Position numbers and translations under genes: made by a program. From positions 2,976,001 to 3,040,000 of the forward strand of contig NZ_CP042425.1 in NCBI RefSeq assembly GCF_008254045.1: a stretch of 64,000 bases of DNA. Reading direction: 5' to 3'. Positions 53,526 through 62,198 of this stretch are shown here, piece by piece; the first letter of the stretch is position 1, and every line of letters starts with the position of its first letter. This DNA comes from Limnoglobus roseus. GTDB lineage: Bacteria; Planctomycetota; Planctomycetia; Gemmatales; Gemmataceae. Below the pieces are notes generated by a model. That model searched no databases, had not been told where the DNA came from, and saw only the letters and a program-made list of their open reading frames with translations.

Positions 53526-54101
53526 ATGGACCGCTACTGGCTCCTCACCTGGACCTGCTACGTGACCTGGCTTTCCGGCAATGGTCACGGCTTCGTCGGC
53601 AACCTTCGCGAAGCGGACGGGTCGCACGTCAATCACAACATCCCCGGCACGCCCTGCGACACCGACTTCCCCTTGCTCGAAGCCTGGGTCCGGCAACACA
53701 TGACTGGCGATCCGGTCTCTTTGGGCAAGCCCGAAGCCGATGCGATGATTGCTCAACTTCAGGAAACGGCCCGCGTTCGAAAGTGGAGCCTCGAAGCCGC
53801 GAGCGTGATGTTCAACCACACGCACGTCGTGGTCGGCGTCCCCGGCGATCCCGAACCGGGGCACGTCTTGGAGACGTTCAAGAGCTGGGCCACGCGGGCG
53901 ATCAAGACGTTGCGAACCCTCCCGCCGAACGGCACATTTTGGACGGCGAAAGGATCGAAGCGGAAACTAGAGGACGAACGGGTGGTGAAGACCGCGGTCG
54001 TGTACGTGGCGAAGAAGCAACCGCACCCACTCGCAACGTGGTGGGCGACGCCGTGGCAGGAGTTGTTAGAGGATTGGGATTTGGCGAGCCGAGCACCGTA
54101 A
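53526..54101 (+). CDS. REP-associated tyrosine transposase (RAYT, IS200-like)
   Basis: This encodes 191 residues from ATG 53526 (MDRYWLLTWTCYVTWLSGNG). It has the HUH motif in ASVMFNHTHVVVGVPGDPEP, then ETFKSWATRAIKTLRTL and a candidate catalytic Tyr region ERVVKTAVVYVAKKQPHPL. RAYTs cut and join single-stranded REP hairpins. Identical REP-type palindromes lie on both sides, and the last codons and the stop (LASRAP-TAA) come from the right REP itself. This is a REPtron-like unit. Confidence 0.8.
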   Translation: MDRYWLLTWTCYVTWLSGNGHGFVGNLREADGSHVNHNIPGTPCDTDFPLLEAWVRQHMTGDPVSLGKPEADAMIAQLQETARVRKWSLEAASVMFNHTHVVVGVPGDPEPGHVLETFKSWATRAIKTLRTLPPNGTFWTAKGSKRKLEDERVVKTAVVYVAKKQPHPLATWWATPWQELLEDWDLASRAP

Positions 54102-54157
54102 GGTGCCGGGTGTATGTCAGCGATACTCACCCGGCATCTTACGGTGCTCGGCTCGCC
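54083..54157. repeat. REP palindrome, right of the transposase
   Basis: A 30-bp inverted repeat (54083-54112 and 54128-54157) matches in 29 of 30 positions and carries the same GGCGAGCCGAGCACCGT core as the left REP. It holds the transposase stop and abuts the end of the converging DUF429 gene, so it likely also ends both transcripts. Confidence 0.8.
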
Positions 54158-55006
54158 TTAAACGTACAGGTGCCCTTCGTGCCGGTAGCGCGGGTGGCGG
54201 GCGATGGCCCGGTGGTCGGCAGCGGCCACGGCGCGGGCCGCTCCCACGGCCGCAATGACGGCGTCCATCGCATCGCCGCCGGGATTCCGCATCATCACCC
54301 GCCGGAACTTGTCCGCGATCTTCACCTCCCCGCCGAGCCAGTCCAGAATCGCGTGCCGCGTGAGTCGCCGCTTGCGGGTCAGGGGGCCGCCGAGCGGTTG
54401 CTTGTAGTTCTGGTGCGGCACCTTCACCCGCTTCAGTACCGAGCCGGGGCAGCACTCGACGACCACCCGCTTCGCGCGGGCGAGTTTCCGGTACTGGAAC
54501 GGCAGCACGGCCGTGCCCGGCGTTTGCCGCAGCGGGTTGACCACGTCGCGCATGCCGAAGAACGTCTGGTAGATCAGCCGGTAGTGGAACGTGTCGAACG
54601 GCGTGCGGGCTTCCGCGTCCGACGCCCGCAGGATGTGCTTCCGCTGGAACAACTCCGTCGCACGGCGGACGCACTCCAGACCACACCCGTAGGCGTCTTC
54701 CTCCCACTCGGCCAGGAACGCGAACTGATCGGCCCACGGCGTTCCGTGCGGGAAGAGTTCGAGCGGCAGGCCGAACGGGAAGTCGAAGCCCCAGAGAGCG
54801 CCTTCGGACGCCAGGATCATCGCGACGAGGTGTTGCAGGGCCGCCGCGCGTTCGGCCGTGCCGCAGAGCGACGTGAGCGACCGCAGCGACGTGACCGCGA
54901 ACCCGCGGCGCGTTGGGGCGAGTTCCGCGACCCAGATGGTGTCACCCGCTTGACGTGCGCCGCTGAAGTCGACGCCGTAGAACCGCTCGAACTGTGGGAG
55001 TTGCAT
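54158..55006 (-). CDS. DUF429 family protein
   Basis: This encodes 282 residues. The start FERFYGVDFSGARQAGDTIW and later LWGFDFPFGLPLEL and GGDAMDAVIAAVGAARAV match DUF429, predicted RNase H-like nucleases, with acidic residues in GVDFS, GFDFP and DAMDA. ATG 55006 is used because the earlier frame is noncoding in style. Function is predicted from fold only. It ends against the REP palindrome. Confidence 0.7.
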   Translation of the reverse strand: MQLPQFERFYGVDFSGARQAGDTIWVAELAPTRRGFAVTSLRSLTSLCGTAERAAALQHLVAMILASEGALWGFDFPFGLPLELFPHGTPWADQFAFLAEWEEDAYGCGLECVRRATELFQRKHILRASDAEARTPFDTFHYRLIYQTFFGMRDVVNPLRQTPGTAVLPFQYRKLARAKRVVVECCPGSVLKRVKVPHQNYKQPLGGPLTRKRRLTRHAILDWLGGEVKIADKFRRVMMRNPGGDAMDAVIAAVGAARAVAAADHRAIARHPRYRHEGHLYV

Positions 55007-55204
55007 CCCAACAGAGTAGCCACAGCCGCAGCCGGTTGGGTAGGTCGGAAGCCGTCCCCGCCAGTTCCCGACACCCGGCCCGGATTCTTCCACTCGTTCA
55101 CCTGTCCACCGATGCGATTCCCTGGTAGCGTAAACCGTGCATTCCCCACTGGGACACTGACGTTCCAGACTCCAGCTTCCCTTTCCCGACACGGAGGATC
55201 GTGA

Positions 55205-55549
55205 ATGGCGTTAGCCACACGGGAAACAGTTTCTGACCGGGCGACCCCTCTCGACGTTCTCCACGACATGGTGGGGAAATTTCGACAGGCCGTCGAAGGG
55301 TTGGTTTTCACAAACTCTCCCTCTTCGCTCAGCAGCGTGACACAGTTGCTCTCGATCGTCCCGCTGGACGTGTGTGAGAAACTGTGTGCCGCCGCCGCTG
55401 TTGTGTCGCCGGGAGAAATCCGCCGGTCGTTCCCGAACGAGGACCGCCTGCTCATCGACATGGTGCTGGCGATGTACGACAACCTCCGCGTCGACGCAGG
55501 GCCGCGAACTCCGACGAACCACCTGGCGGAGTCGGCCCGTGTCGGCTGA
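55205..55549 (+). CDS. hypothetical protein (114 aa) before moaC
   Basis: This is a helical soluble protein ([59 protein letters not shown]). The end overlaps the GTG of moaC by 11 bases, so translation is coupled. No family is recognised; the arrangement suggests a shared transcript rather than a shared function. Confidence 0.5.
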   Translation: MALATRETVSDRATPLDVLHDMVGKFRQAVEGLVFTNSPSSLSSVTQLLSIVPLDVCEKLCAAAAVVSPGEIRRSFPNEDRLLIDMVLAMYDNLRVDAGPRTPTNHLAESARVG

Positions 55550-56030
55550 CGGCCTGACGCACTTCGACGCCGCCGGGGCGGCCCGCATGGTGGACGTCGG
55601 GGCGAAAGCGGAAACCGACCGCACCGCCGTCGCCTCGGCCGTCGTGCGGATGCTCCCGGAAACGCGGCAACGAATTCAGGATGGCACGGCCTCGAAGAAA
55701 GGGGACGTGCTCGCCGTCGCCCGTCTCGCCGGCATCATGGCCGCGAAGAAAACCGGCGACCTGATCCCGCTCTGCCATCCTCTTCCCCTCACGTCCGTCG
55801 CCGTTGATTTTTCCTTTCCAGACGATCCCGCGTTGATCCGGGTGGAAGCCCGCGTGCGAGTTTTTGCCCGAACGGGTGTTGAAATGGAGGCCCTGACTGC
55901 GGTTAGTGTGGCAGCCCTGACGGTCTACGACATGTGCAAGGCCGTGGACCGCGGGATGATCCTCGAGCGCGTGCAGTTGGAAGAGAAGGCCGGCGGACAG
56001 TCCGGCCCCTTCCGCCGCCCCGCCGACTAA
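55539..56030 (+). CDS. moaC: cyclic pyranopterin monophosphate synthase MoaC
   Basis: This encodes 163 residues, full family length. Motifs include [60 protein letters not shown] and [28 protein letters not shown]. It makes cyclic pyranopterin monophosphate in molybdenum cofactor synthesis. No other moa gene is adjacent. The GTG start overlaps the previous gene; an in-frame ATG occurs only after the conserved opening. Confidence 0.9.
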   Translation: MSADGLTHFDAAGAARMVDVGAKAETDRTAVASAVVRMLPETRQRIQDGTASKKGDVLAVARLAGIMAAKKTGDLIPLCHPLPLTSVAVDFSFPDDPALIRVEARVRVFARTGVEMEALTAVSVAALTVYDMCKAVDRGMILERVQLEEKAGGQSGPFRRPAD

Positions 56031-56043
56031 CAACAGGGTTGCC

Positions 56044-57027
56044 ATGACCACCCTCCTCGGCGGTAAGCCGACGGCCAAAGCGTTGCCGTTCGCCCCGATT
56101 CTCGCCGACCTCGACGCGGCCGACCGCGCGTTCGCGAACACGCTCGCCCAGTACCGCACGCCGTTCGCCTCGCTGATCGAGCACCTCAAGCACTACCGCG
56201 GCAAGCGGCTCCGCCCGGCCCTGATGCTGCTCACCGCGAAGGCCGTCGGCAAGATTACCCCGCAACACCACACGCTCGCCGCCGCCGTCGAGATGATCCA
56301 CACGGCCACGCTCGTTCACGACGACGTGCTGGACGAAGCCGAGATTCGCCGGCACGTCCGCACGGTGAACGCGGAGTGGGGGAACAAGATCAGCATCCTG
56401 CTCGGCGACATGCTGTTCACACACGCCTTCCACCTGACGAGCCAGGTCGACCGCCGGGCGTGCGAACTGATCGGCGACGCCACCAACCGCGTGTGCGCCG
56501 GCGAACTCCGGCAGGTCAGCGAACGCGGCAACCTGAATCTGTCCGAGGCCGATTACTTCGCGATCATCGACGGGAAGACGGCCGCCCTGACGGAAGTGTG
56601 CTGCCGCCTCGGCGCGATCCACGCGGGGGCGACGGAGTTCGTCGCCGACAAGCTCGCGAATTTCGGCCGCTGCCTCGGCATCGCGTTCCAGATCGCCGAC
56701 GACCTCCTCGACCTGACCGGCGACGAGGGCAAGACCGGCAAGACCCTCGGTACCGACATCGAGCAACAGAAGCTCACGCTGCCGCTGATTCACTGCCTGT
56801 CGCAGTTGCCGGAGGCGGACGCGGAGGACTTGCGAACCGCAATTCGCTCCGGCGATCGCCCGGCGACGGCGGCGCTGCTGGCGAAAACCGACTCGCTGGA
56901 GTATGCGAAGCGGACGGCCGACGATTACGCGAGCCGTGCCCGGCAGGAGTTAGAATGCCTGCCGCCGTCCGAGTGCCGGGCGATCCTGCAGAAGCTGACT
57001 GAGTGGGCGACCCGGCGGGAGAAGTGA
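56044..57027 (+). CDS. polyprenyl diphosphate synthase
   Basis: This encodes 327 residues of the trans-prenyltransferase family. First Asp-rich motif: ATLVHDDVLDEAEIRRHVRT; second: IAFQIADDLLDLTGDEGKTG. The KxxRP motif is in HYRGKRLRPALMLLT. It extends isoprenoid chains, for example for quinone side chains. Its ATG is 14 bases after moaC, so the two are in one operon. A perfect palindrome begins at its stop codon. Confidence 0.9.
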   Translation: MTTLLGGKPTAKALPFAPILADLDAADRAFANTLAQYRTPFASLIEHLKHYRGKRLRPALMLLTAKAVGKITPQHHTLAAAVEMIHTATLVHDDVLDEAEIRRHVRTVNAEWGNKISILLGDMLFTHAFHLTSQVDRRACELIGDATNRVCAGELRQVSERGNLNLSEADYFAIIDGKTAALTEVCCRLGAIHAGATEFVADKLANFGRCLGIAFQIADDLLDLTGDEGKTGKTLGTDIEQQKLTLPLIHCLSQLPEADAEDLRTAIRSGDRPATAALLAKTDSLEYAKRTADDYASRARQELECLPPSECRAILQKLTEWATRREK

Positions 57028-57081
57028 GGTTTATGGGCGGAAGCCCAGGGACGGCCGTCCCTGGGCTTCCGCCCATAAACC
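57028..57081. terminator. 27-bp perfect palindrome between convergent genes
   Basis: The arms 57028-57054 and 57055-57081 are exact reverse complements with no loop (centre ACGG/CCGT, ends GGTTTATGGGC and GCCCATAAACC). It lies exactly between the stops of the polyprenyl synthase and the SWIM-ligase gene and probably ends both transcripts. Confidence 0.75.
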
Positions 57082-57091
57082 ATGTCCCCCT

Positions 57092-58336
57092 TCATGAAAC
57101 CGGCGCGTACCCTTTGCCGGTCTTCTCGACGATGAGTTTATCGTACTCCTTCCGGGCCTTTTCCTCACTCGCGAACTCTTTCGCCTTCTCCTGCCCGGCC
57201 GTGCCGATCTTCCCCCAGCGGGTGGTGACGGTCGTGCCGACGAGTGCGACTTCCCAGAACTTCTCGTCAACCTCGAACCGCCGCGGGCCGCCCGTCGGCG
57301 GCGCGACCACGATCACTGGGGCCGTGTCGGTACGGACGCGGAGGAAACTGGGGAAGCGTGGGATGCCGCCGTCCGAGAGTTCCTGATAGCGGAAGGTGAT
57401 CGTCGTGCCGATGGGCGGCGGGTTGGCCCGCTCGTGGTCGCTGAAGCCGGTGCCGACGCTGAACGCCTTGCCGTTCGGCAGCTTCACCGTCACCGCCCCG
57501 AGGCGGCCGGCGTGCTTCCCCTTGCCCGGTTCGTGGCCGGTGACGACGGCCTCCGCGTCGAGGAAACTCTTCACCTTCAACAGCGTGCTCGACCGCCCGG
57601 CGACGTACTTCGACCCCGGTTGTCGGAGCATCAGTCCCTCGCCGCCGAGGGTTTCGATTCGCTTCAACTCGGCGCGGAGGTGTTCGGTGTCGTGGCACGC
57701 GGCGTGGGCGAGAACCTCGGTGTACGAGTTCTGCCAGCCAGGGAAGGACGCCTTGAGGAACTGAAGGCGGTCCTCGAACGGTTCTGCCCGGCCCGGCGCG
57801 TCGAAGACGAGGAAGCGGACTTCCTTCCACAACTCGTTCTTGTCCTGCCGGCGGACGATGCTGACGGTCCGCTGGAACTGCTTGCGGCCGATCCAGAGTT
57901 CGCCGTCGAGTGGCGTGTCCGGCAACCCTTGCGTGAACCAGTCCGGGGCGTGGTAGAGGTTGCCCTGCCGCGAGAGGAATTGCTTGCCGTCCCAGTAGGC
58001 CCGCACGCCATCGAGCTTCTCGCTCATCCACCAGCCGGCCAAGTTCTGGGCGTTGTCCCACGACTCGGCCAGCAGCACCGGCGGCCCGGCGACCTCTTCG
58101 CCGTCGGCCGCCGCCTTCACCGGCTTCGCCGGCAGGGCACCGCCAAGGCGGGCTTCCTCGGCGGCGTCGCCGCGGAGCTTCCGCAGGTGCTTGCACGTCC
58201 GTCGCTCGATGCCGACGGACTGATTCCGCCACGCCGGGCAGGTACAGGCGTAGACGCCGCCGGTGTTCTTGAGGACGTAGGGCTTGCTGCCGGAACCCTG
58301 CACTTCAACGCTTTCGCCGTCCGCGAGATCGGGCAT
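57092..58336 (-). CDS. SWIM zinc finger - ATP-dependent DNA ligase - WGR protein
   Basis: This encodes 414 residues in three parts. Residues 1-55: SWIM finger (VYACTCPAWRNQSVGIERRT-CKHL). Residues about 95-330: nucleotidyltransferase with ligase motif I in GWWMSEKLDGVRAYWDGKQF (active Lys in KLDG), motif IV-like GEGLMLRQPGSKYV and LLKVKSFLDAEAVVTGHEPG, then an OB fold. Residues about 340-414: WGR domain (VALVGTTVTTRWGKIGTAGQ), as in PARP-type proteins. WGR reads DNA ends, so this looks like a repair ligase. The three-part join is unusual but all parts are well formed. Confidence 0.85.
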   Translation of the reverse strand: MPDLADGESVEVQGSGSKPYVLKNTGGVYACTCPAWRNQSVGIERRTCKHLRKLRGDAAEEARLGGALPAKPVKAAADGEEVAGPPVLLAESWDNAQNLAGWWMSEKLDGVRAYWDGKQFLSRQGNLYHAPDWFTQGLPDTPLDGELWIGRKQFQRTVSIVRRQDKNELWKEVRFLVFDAPGRAEPFEDRLQFLKASFPGWQNSYTEVLAHAACHDTEHLRAELKRIETLGGEGLMLRQPGSKYVAGRSSTLLKVKSFLDAEAVVTGHEPGKGKHAGRLGAVTVKLPNGKAFSVGTGFSDHERANPPPIGTTITFRYQELSDGGIPRFPSFLRVRTDTAPVIVVAPPTGGPRRFEVDEKFWEVALVGTTVTTRWGKIGTAGQEKAKEFASEEKARKEYDKLIVEKTGKGYAPVS

Positions 58337-58408
58337 GGTGACGCTCCTGTGAGGATGGGGGAAGGGTAGTCGGTCGGTGGGTCAGGTGCAATCTCGGTGA
58401 TGCCTTTT

Positions 58409-58475
58409 GGAACCCAGAGCGGAAGCGACGGGGTGAAAGACTATCTTTCACCCCGTCGCTTCCGCTCTGGGTTCC
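58409..58475. repeat. 31-bp perfect inverted repeat in a divergent intergenic region
   Basis: The arms 58409-58439 and 58445-58475 (starting GGAACCCAGAGCGGAAGC) match exactly around a 5-base loop. The flanking genes point away from it, so it is not their terminator. It looks like a mobile miniature or REP-type element. Confidence 0.7.
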
Positions 58476-58501
58476 ATGAACCGACGACCTATCCTGATGA
58501 C

Positions 58502-59938
58502 ATGACGCCGTTCGCCGATGAAATCGCTCGTTGCCGCTCCGCCCAGGTTGCGTGGTCGCAGTTGCCGATCCGGGACCGCCTCCGGCCAGTTCGCGAGTTC
58601 AGATACTTGCTCGTCGAGCAACGCGACGACCTGACCGCCGCCGTGGAAGCCGACGTTCGCCGCCGGCCGGACGAAGTCATGGCGACGGACATCGTGCCGG
58701 TGGCCGCGTGCGCGAAATTCTTACAGAAGCGGGCCGCCGCCATCCTCGCCCCGCGGAAAGTGGGACGACCGCCGTTGTGGTTGATTCGCTGCCGCGACGT
58801 GGTCCACCGCCGGCCGCGCGGTGTCGTCGGCCTCATCGGCACCTGGAACTACCCGATCTTTTTGAACGCCGTGCCGATCCTGCACGCCCTCGTCGCCGGC
58901 AACGGCATCCTGTGGAAGCCGAGCGAGCAAGCCCCGCGCACGGCCGCCGTACTGCACACGCTGTTCCTTCGCGCGGGCTTCCCGGCGGACTTGCTCCAGA
59001 AGTTGCCCGCCACGCGGGAGGCCGGGCCGCAGTTGATCGAAGCCGATCTCGACTTCCTGCACTTCACCGGCTCCGAGACGGTCGGCCGAAAGCTCGCGGC
59101 GCGGTTGGGCGAACGGCTCATCCCGTCCACGCTGGAGCTGTCCGGTTGCGACGCCATGTTCGTGCTGGCCGACGCGGACCCGGCAAAGGCGGCCCGGCTC
59201 GCGTGGTACGGCAGCACGCTCAACAACGGCCAGACCTGCCTCGGCGTGCGGCGGGTGTACGCCGAGAAGGGCGTGTACGGGCCGCTCAATCTGGCCCTGC
59301 ACCGGCTGGTAAAGGAATCGCGGCCCGTCTCCCTTGTGATGGCAAGCGAAGCGAAGCACCTCGAACAGATCGCAAAGGAAGCCGACGAGGCCGGATGTGA
59401 CGTCGTCCCGGATGACCATCCTCCGCTGGCCGCTGACGAAGTGCCACCGACGGTGATTTTTAACCCACAAGCTCGGCCGAATCTGGCCGCGAACCGGGAT
59501 TCGCTCTTCGCTCCGCTGCTCACGGTGACGCCGTTCGAAACGCGAGAAGAAGCCCTGGCGCTACACGCCGAATCTCTCTTCCGCCTGACGGCGTCGATTC
59601 TCTCGGCGAACGCCGCGGCAGCTCAGGAACTCGCCGAGAAGCTGCCGGTGGGATCGGTGGTTATCAACGACACCATCGCCCCGACGGCCCACCCCGAGAC
59701 GCCGTTTGGCGGTCAGCGGGCGAGCGGGTGGGGCGTCACGCAGGGGGCCGAGGGGCTGTTGGAAATGACCGTGCCGCAGACGGTGACGGTGCGGAAGGGG
59801 ACGTTCCGCCCGCACGCCCAGGACCGGGGCGGTCAGGGCGACATCGCCCGCGGCGTCTTGCGGCTGACTCACGCCCGCCGCTGGCGGGACCGCTGGCGCG
59901 GCCTGTGGCAGATGGTTCGCGGGATGAGACGGGGGTAA
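58502..59938 (+). CDS. aldehyde dehydrogenase family protein
   Basis: This encodes 478 residues. Visible are the cofactor region (PRGVVGLIGTWNYPIFLNAV), GNGILWKPSEQAPRTAAVL, FTGSETVGRKLAARLG, the general base Glu in STLELSGCDAMFVLA and the catalytic Cys in LNNGQTCLGVRRVY. The C-terminus has TAHPETPFGGQRASGWGVTQ, like PFGG motifs of the family. It oxidises an aldehyde with NAD(P). ATG 58502 is chosen because the frame upstream is inside the inverted repeat. Confidence 0.85.
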   Translation: MTPFADEIARCRSAQVAWSQLPIRDRLRPVREFRYLLVEQRDDLTAAVEADVRRRPDEVMATDIVPVAACAKFLQKRAAAILAPRKVGRPPLWLIRCRDVVHRRPRGVVGLIGTWNYPIFLNAVPILHALVAGNGILWKPSEQAPRTAAVLHTLFLRAGFPADLLQKLPATREAGPQLIEADLDFLHFTGSETVGRKLAARLGERLIPSTLELSGCDAMFVLADADPAKAARLAWYGSTLNNGQTCLGVRRVYAEKGVYGPLNLALHRLVKESRPVSLVMASEAKHLEQIAKEADEAGCDVVPDDHPPLAADEVPPTVIFNPQARPNLAANRDSLFAPLLTVTPFETREEALALHAESLFRLTASILSANAAAAQELAEKLPVGSVVINDTIAPTAHPETPFGGQRASGWGVTQGAEGLLEMTVPQTVTVRKGTFRPHAQDRGGQGDIARGVLRLTHARRWRDRWRGLWQMVRGMRRG

Positions 59939-60010
59939 CGGCCGTTAGAAATCCCGCCCGCGCGGGTACTATGATAGACACACCTACCACCCCCTTTTCT
60001 GGGAACGCAC

Positions 60011-61258
60011 ATGGACAAGCAACCCGATGTCGTCGTGATCGGCGGCGGGCCGGCGGGCAGCACGGCGGCCACCATCCTCGCCCAGCACGGGCACAGCGTC
60101 ACGCTGCTGGAGCGCGAGAAGTTCCCGCGGTTCCACATCGGCGAATCGTTCATGCCGGACACGTACTGGATTCTCCGCCGGCTCGGCATGGTCGAGAAGA
60201 TGAAGACCAGCGACTTCGTCCAGAAGTATTCGGTGCAGTTCGTCAACGCCAGCGGGCAAGAGTCGCAGCCGTTCTACTTCTTCGAGAACAACCCGCACGA
60301 GTGCTCGCAGACGTGGCAGGTGCTCCGCAGCGAGTTCGACGAAATCCTCCTCCGCAACTCCGAGAGTTTCGGCGTGGACGTGCGGGAAGAAACGCGAGTC
60401 CTCGACGTGCTGTTCGACGGCGACCGGCAGACCGGCGTTCGCATCCGCAACAAGGACGGCACCGACGAGACGCTGACGCCGAAGGTTGTGGTCGACGCCA
60501 GCGGGCAGTCGTCGGTCATCGCCCACCGGCTGAAACTGCGGCAGACCGACCCGAAGTTGCAGAAGGCGTCGGTGTGGAGCTACTTCAAAGGGGCGAAGCG
60601 AGAGCCGGGCAAGTTCGACGTGGGGGCCACGCTCGTCCTGCAACTGAAGGACAAGAAGGGCTGGTTCTGGTACATCCCGCAGCACAACGACGTGGTCAGC
60701 GTCGGCGTCGTGGCCGAGAAGACGGATCTGTTCCGCGACGACAGTTCCGCGGAGGAAATCTTCTGGCGCGAAGTCGAGAACTGCCCGGCCATCAAGCAAC
60801 GGATCGAGGGCAGCGAGCGGGTGGACGTGTACCGCACGACGAAGGACTACACCTATCGTTCGACCCGGTGTGCCGGCGACGGGTGGGTTCTGGTCGGCGA
60901 CGCCTTCGGCTTCCTCGACCCGATCTATTCGACCGGCCTGCAACTCGCCTTCCGCTCCGGGTCGATGGCCGCCGACGCCATCTCCGAGGCGATCAAGGCG
61001 AACGACTTCAGCGCGGCCCAACTCGGCAAGTGGGGGCCGGACTTCGTCACCGGCATGGACCGCATCCGCAAGCTGGTCTACGCCTTCTACGAGGGGTTCA
61101 ACTTCGGGGCGTTCGTGCGGAAGTACCCGCACCACAAGCGACACATCACCGACCTGCTCATCGGTGACTTCTTCAAGGACGCGATCGACGAGGTATGGGA
61201 GCCGCTCGCCGACGTGATCCGCAGCGAGGCGGAGAAGAGGGAGATGGCGACCGCCTGA
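60011..61258 (+). CDS. FAD-dependent oxidoreductase of the halogenase/geranylgeranyl reductase group
   Basis: This encodes 415 residues. The FAD-binding start is DVVVIGGGPAGSTAATILAQ, the second motif HIGESFMPDTYWILRRLGM, and GDAFGFLDPIYSTGLQLAF binds the flavin. A GWFWYIP stretch matches the WxWxIP motif of flavin-dependent halogenases, though the halogenase catalytic Lys was not confirmed. It could be a halogenase or a prenyl reductase. It is in the same direction as the neighbouring genes, 70 bases after the aldehyde dehydrogenase. Confidence 0.75.
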   Translation: MDKQPDVVVIGGGPAGSTAATILAQHGHSVTLLEREKFPRFHIGESFMPDTYWILRRLGMVEKMKTSDFVQKYSVQFVNASGQESQPFYFFENNPHECSQTWQVLRSEFDEILLRNSESFGVDVREETRVLDVLFDGDRQTGVRIRNKDGTDETLTPKVVVDASGQSSVIAHRLKLRQTDPKLQKASVWSYFKGAKREPGKFDVGATLVLQLKDKKGWFWYIPQHNDVVSVGVVAEKTDLFRDDSSAEEIFWREVENCPAIKQRIEGSERVDVYRTTKDYTYRSTRCAGDGWVLVGDAFGFLDPIYSTGLQLAFRSGSMAADAISEAIKANDFSAAQLGKWGPDFVTGMDRIRKLVYAFYEGFNFGAFVRKYPHHKRHITDLLIGDFFKDAIDEVWEPLADVIRSEAEKREMATA

Positions 61259-61312
61259 CGCGAGTTCGAATGGCGGGCCGCCCGATGGGCGGCCCGCCGC
61301 TATCATTTCTCC

Positions 61313-62002
61313 ATGCCCCGCCCATTCCTCACCGCCGAGTGGCGGAACCTGATCCTCGTGAACTACCCCGTGCCGGACCGCCTCGTGCGGCCGCGGTTGC
61401 CGACCGGCGTCGAACCGGACGTGCGCCGCGGCTCGTGCTGGGTCAGCCTCGTCGGCTTCCAGTTCCGTCGCACGCGGGTCTTCGGCGTCGGCTGGCCGGG
61501 GTTCCGCGACTTCCCCGAGTGGAACCTGCGGGCCTACGTCCGCCGCGGCGACCAGCGCGGCGTCCTCTTCTTCCGCGAATTCGTGAAAAGTCGGTTCATC
61601 GCGAGAATGGCCCGCACCGTCTACAACGAACCGTACCTCGCCACGCCGATCACGGAGCAAGTCTCCGAAGAAACGGCGACTTACCGCGTTTCGTTCGGCG
61701 GCCGGTGGCACGAACTGCACGCCGCCAGCCGCGGACCGGCTTTCGTTCCGGCGGCGGGTTCCGACGAACACTTCTTCACCGACCTCGCGTGGGGCTACGG
61801 CCGGACCCGCCGCGGCGTCTTCGCGCAGTACGCAGTGACGCACCCGACGTGGTCGGTCTACCCGGTGGGCGAAAGCCGCGTGGACGTGGATTGGGAGAAG
61901 CTGTACGGCCCCGAGTGGGGCGAGATGAACGGCCGCGATCCGGCGAGCGTGGTCTTCGCGGAAGGGTCGGGTGTGAGCGTGTACCCGGCGATGCGAGCGT
62001 AG
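61313..62002 (+). CDS. DUF2071 family protein (chromosomal copy)
   Basis: This encodes 229 residues of the DUF2071 (YqjF-like) family: LTAEWRNLILVNYPVPDRLV, RRGSCWVSLVGFQFRRTRVF, NLRAYVRRGDQRGVLFFREF and FTDLAWGYGRTRRGVFAQYA. It is diverged from the element copy at 15110 and more complete. No catalytic role is established. It lies 54 bases after the flavoprotein gene and probably shares its transcript; a large palindrome follows. Confidence 0.75.
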   Translation: MPRPFLTAEWRNLILVNYPVPDRLVRPRLPTGVEPDVRRGSCWVSLVGFQFRRTRVFGVGWPGFRDFPEWNLRAYVRRGDQRGVLFFREFVKSRFIARMARTVYNEPYLATPITEQVSEETATYRVSFGGRWHELHAASRGPAFVPAAGSDEHFFTDLAWGYGRTRRGVFAQYAVTHPTWSVYPVGESRVDVDWEKLYGPEWGEMNGRDPASVVFAEGSGVSVYPAMRA

Positions 62003-62011
62003 TCGCAAGGA

Positions 62012-62194
62012 TTTTGAGCCGCGGAGCGGCGGATGTTAGCCAGGGAGGGGTGTAAACCCCTGGAACGTCCCGCCCAAAACAGAAGCCCCGGCGGGGCGGA
62101 AGATTCTTCCGCCCCGCCGGGGCTTCTTCGTTGTTCTCTCATACCAGGGGCTTACGCCCCTGGCTAACGTCTACCGCCGCTCCGCGGCTCAAAA
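62012..62194. repeat. large nested inverted repeat between convergent genes
   Basis: Outer arms of 21 bp (62012-62032 and 62074-like sequence at 62174-62194) are exact complements starting TTTTGAGCCGCGGAGC. Inner arms of 23 bp (62081-62103 and 62105-62127) form a perfect hairpin with a single-base loop, and CCCCTGG/CCAGGGG pairs lie between. The structure is of the dispersed kind found between planctomycete genes and can end transcripts from both sides. Confidence 0.7.
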
Positions 62195-62198
62195 CCCC

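Noticed and set aside
59984..62008. 674-aa minus-strand open frame opposite the flavoprotein and DUF2071 genes
   Set aside because: The translation is low-quality and the opposite strand carries two recognisable families.
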